A stretch of DNA of 8,096 bases from Planctomycetota bacterium (GTDB lineage: Bacteria > Planctomycetota > Phycisphaerae > Sedimentisphaerales > Anaerobacaceae), in the NCBI GenBank assembly GCA_022567055.1, contig JADFHU010000220.1, positions 1 to 8,096 of the forward strand. Direction: 5' to 3'. Below, piece by piece: positions 6,752 through 8,096 of the stretch. The notes under the pieces are model-generated. The model saw only the letters and a list, made by a program, of their open reading frames with translations, was not told where the DNA came from and ran no database searches. The translations under genes and the position numbers were made by a program. How positions within the stretch are numbered: position 1 is the stretch's first letter; every line of letters starts with the position of its first letter.

Positions 6752-7230
6752 GACAACTCCCCAAAGATCCATCCGGTCACCAGCGCCACGGCCAGGGCGA
6801 TGCCCAGACCGGCAAGATTACGAACGAGGGTCACCTTTAGACCGAAATAACGCTTTTCCAGGGGAATGGTCAAGATGCCGACCATCATGACCGTCGTGGT
6901 GAAAGCAGACAACACCATGTAGGCGGCTCCCTTGCTCAGCAGCGACCCCGCCAGGGGAAAGGCGATAAAACCAGGCAGGATGGTGATGGAGCCCAGCGCC
7001 GCGGCGATGACCAAGGCCATCCAGCGATTCTGTGTGCCGAGATGGGAGGCAATCATGTCATTTGGGAGTAGGGTCAAAACGACGGAGGCCAAACAGACAA
7101 TCTGCAAAAAGGTCGGTGCAACCGTCCTGAATCGAGACCAGGCCACCCGCAGCGCCAGTTTGGTCTTGTCCGGACTCTTAAGAACGGAGGCGGCCAATGC
7201 CAGGGCTGTTAAGCAATAGACAACAATCAC
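6748..7230 (-). CDS. DUF318/ArsP-type permease, first half-gene
   Basis: I place the start at the GTG at 7230 (160 residues), 7 bases after GAGG; the TTG at 7233 is one codon upstream and also possible. The protein is almost wholly membrane: TM1 near VYCLTALALAASVL, TM2 APTFLQIVCLASVVLTLL, a long TM3 region ALGSITILPGFIAFPLAGSLL, TM4 MVLSAFTTTVMMVGILTIP, and a final TM after LKVTLVRN. The GSITILPGFIAFPLAGSLL segment is the Gly/Pro-rich pore-like part typical of DUF318 permeases. It overlaps the second half-gene by GTGA, so the two subunits are made together. It lies between the MoeB/ThiF-like gene and the oxyanion importer, with repeat-filled gaps on either side, so it may be a separate transcript. 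Substrate unknown. Confidence 0.75.
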   Translation of the reverse strand: MIVVYCLTALALAASVLKSPDKTKLALRVAWSRFRTVAPTFLQIVCLASVVLTLLPNDMIASHLGTQNRWMALVIAAALGSITILPGFIAFPLAGSLLSKGAAYMVLSAFTTTVMMVGILTIPLEKRYFGLKVTLVRNLAGLGIALAVALVTGWIFGELS

Positions 7231-7263
7231 CAATCAACCTCGATTTTCACTTTTGACCCCAAT

Positions 7264-7292
7264 GTTTCATAAATACCAGAGCATGCCTTCGG
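7264..7292. repeat. Shared head element upstream of the split permease
   Basis: CATAAATACCAGAGCATGCC followed by TTCGGCC (7268-7294) matches the head at 5985-6010 (CATAAGTATCAGCATATGCC, then TTCGGC) with one small shift. On the minus strand both contain GCCGAAGGCAT...TGRTAYTTATG. TGGTATTTAT resembles an extended -10 box, so a promoter role is possible but unproven. Confidence 0.55.
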
Positions 7293-7329
7293 CCGGAACC
7301 ATAAAAATGACGCGCGCCCACTCGTTTCA

Positions 7330-7384
7330 CTCGTTCAAGACGCAAAGATCTCAAACACGCGTTGTCTTTGCGCCTTTGCGCGAG
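7330..7384. repeat. CGCAAAG-type inverted repeat
   Basis: The left arm CTCGTTCAAGACGCAAAG (7330-7347) and the right arm CTTTGCGCCTTTGCGCGAG (7366-7384) are imperfect reverse complements enclosing 18 bases. On the minus strand the right arm reads CTCGCGCAAAGGCGCAAAG, so each arm is a short run of CGCAAAG units. It is built like the CACAGAG element but from a different unit. Confidence 0.65.
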
Positions 7385-7431
7385 TCCATATACCATGGCA
7401 GTGGTTCAAGCAAATATAGAAAAGGAAATAT

Positions 7432-7581
7432 ACCATGAAGAACATGAAGGGATTTGGCCTTCGGCCAAACAGGGAGGTGGGCAATACCAAAAGGCCGTAC
7501 AGCGACTTTAGCTAACATGGCAATGTATAAAGTTCGAACTTCGGCGACAGCCTTCTTCATGTCCTTCATGCTCTTCATGGT
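7432..7581. repeat. CATGAAG-type inverted repeat enclosing a small hairpin
   Basis: The left arm ACCATGAAGAACATGAAGG (7432-7450) and the right arm CCTTCATGCTCTTCATGGT (7563-7581) are reverse complements at 18 of 19 positions. The right arm continues inward with a third 9-base unit (CTTCTTCATGT). The 112-base loop contains a hairpin at 7453-7469: TTTGGCC, TTC, GGCCAAA. Confidence 0.7.
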
Positions 7582-7599
7582 TAAAAATACTCTTGATTT

Positions 7600-7612
7600 C
7601 GGCCGAAGGCCG
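7600..7612. repeat. CGGCC-GAA-GGCCG hairpin
   Basis: This perfect 5-bp stem around GAA closes the repeat cluster. It is the reverse complement form of the GGCC-TTC-GGCC cores at 1851, 5996 and 7453. It lies 30-40 bases after the MoeB/ThiF-like stop. Read on the minus strand it is not followed at once by a T run, so it is a poor terminator. Confidence 0.55.
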
Positions 7613-7642
7613 CGCACTGAACTCTGTATTCAAGTAAGCAAC

Positions 7643-8096
7643 TTAAGGTTTAACTGTCGCGCAGGTCTTGCAATCCAATCGTTTTTGAATGGTCCGTTTC
7701 ATGAAGGAGCCATCGCGCAGATCAAGCATGAGCATCTGATTGTACAGCGGAGAGCCCAGACCGGAAATTACCTTGATGGCCTCCATGGCGGCGATGCAAC
7801 CCAGTGTTCCGGACACCGCCCCGAACACCGGGAAGCGTCGCTTCCACTGCTGGGGGAACTCAGGGTACAAACAGGAAAGGCAGGCTGTCTTGCCGGGGGC
7901 AAAGGTCGTGACTTGTAAGCCGAGTTCAAACATGGCACATTCGACCATGGGCTTGCCCTGTAATACCGCCTGTTGATTCATGAGATAGCGTTCCTGGAAC
8001 AGGGGCGCCGCATCCACGATGACATCGGCCTGCTCCGTCAACTCTCTCACATTGTCCTCATCGACATTGGCATTCACGCCCACGATGTCCAATCTC
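7643..8096 (-). CDS. ThiF/MoeB/HesA-family E1-like adenylyltransferase, 5' partial
   Basis: The frame is open to the window edge: the TTG at 8092 is an internal Leu codon preceded by Arg, so the N-terminal ATP-binding part (GxGxxG) is outside. About 150 residues are visible. Numbering from that Leu, ADVIVDAAPLFQERYLMN (22-39) corresponds to the family's 'DxVxDaxDN...R...N' region. C71-x2-C74 (ACLSCLYPE) and C141-x2-C144 (DCKTCA) form the structural zinc site. GAVSGTLGCIAAMEAIKVISG is the conserved C-terminal helix region. Such enzymes adenylate the C-terminal Gly-Gly of a ubiquitin-like sulfur carrier (MoaD or ThiS). With a molybdate/tungstate-type importer on the same strand, a MoeB-like role in pterin cofactor synthesis is the likeliest, but a ThiF or HesA role cannot be excluded. 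The usual 'DN' is replaced by 'AP' (DAAPLF), which is atypical. Confidence 0.85.
   Translation of the reverse strand, partial: RLDIVGVNANVDEDNVRELTEQADVIVDAAPLFQERYLMNQQAVLQGKPMVECAMFELGLQVTTFAPGKTACLSCLYPEFPQQWKRRFPVFGAVSGTLGCIAAMEAIKVISGLGSPLYNQMLMLDLRDGSFMKRTIQKRLDCKTCATVKP

Larger units (their letters stand above)
7231..7642. other. Repeat-filled intergenic region
   Basis: This 412-base gap separates the MoeB/ThiF-like gene from the split permease. No gene of normal size is convincing. It consists of a head element, a CGCAAAG inverted repeat, a CATGAAG inverted repeat with an internal hairpin, a 10-bp palindrome AGTTCGAACT (7531-7540), and a closing CGGCC/GGCCG hairpin. These are listed separately. 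Confidence 0.7.

Noticed and set aside
6239..6850. 203-codon plus-strand frame opposite the second half-permease
   Set aside because: Low-complexity His/Gly/Asp-rich shadow of a hydrophobic membrane protein gene; no start-site support.
5985..7612. CRISPR array
   Set aside because: Repeats are inverted pairs of differing sequence with no regular spacer spacing and no identical direct repeats of CRISPR length; no cas genes are present.
7253..7617. Open frames of 61 and 88 codons in the repeat region
   Set aside because: They run across the CGCAAAG and CATGAAG repeats (peptides such as MKSMKDMKK) and match no protein family I recognise.

Overview
The window reads as chromosome from a Gram-negative, probably anaerobic or facultatively anaerobic environmental bacterium; the phylum cannot be fixed from the sequence. 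Coding density is moderate. The genes look bacterial, with ATGA/GTGA start-stop overlaps and good Shine-Dalgarno sites. The gaps carry low-complexity intergenic repeats of the 'CACAGAG', 'CGCAAAG' and 'CATGAAG' kinds, which I know from many environmental bacterial genomes.

Layout, left to right. (1) Bases 1-1830, plus strand: the C-terminal part of a large M14-family metallopeptidase-like protein with an added glutamine-amidotransferase-like domain; its 5' end lies outside the window. (2) 2110-2661, plus strand: a compact vapBC toxin-antitoxin pair behind an AT-rich leader. (3) 5948-2717, minus strand: a three-gene ABC importer operon of the molybdate/tungstate (Mod/Wtp) type. The order is binding protein, permease, ATPase, and both junctions are 4-base ATGA overlaps. 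The binding protein is a tandem fusion of two periplasmic binding domains on one membrane anchor. The permease has an extra extracytoplasmic insert resembling a barrel-sandwich hybrid fold. (4) 7230-6224, minus strand: two overlapping genes that each encode half of a DUF318/ArsP-type permease. (5) 8096-7643, minus strand: the C-terminal part of a ThiF/MoeB/HesA-type E1-like adenylyltransferase with its Cys4 zinc site; its 5' end lies outside the window.

Taken together, the minus-strand genes suggest a molybdenum/tungsten theme: oxyanion uptake next to a MoeB/ThiF-like sulfur-carrier activating enzyme of the sort used in pterin cofactor assembly. The role of the split permease in that setting is unknown.

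The two larger gaps (5949-6223 and 7231-7642) are built almost wholly of nested inverted repeats. A related head element of about 30 bp lies at nearly the same distance, 37-38 bases, upstream of the start codons of both downstream minus-strand operons. The repeat mosaics, the tandem-domain binding protein and the insert-bearing permease are the most unusual things here.
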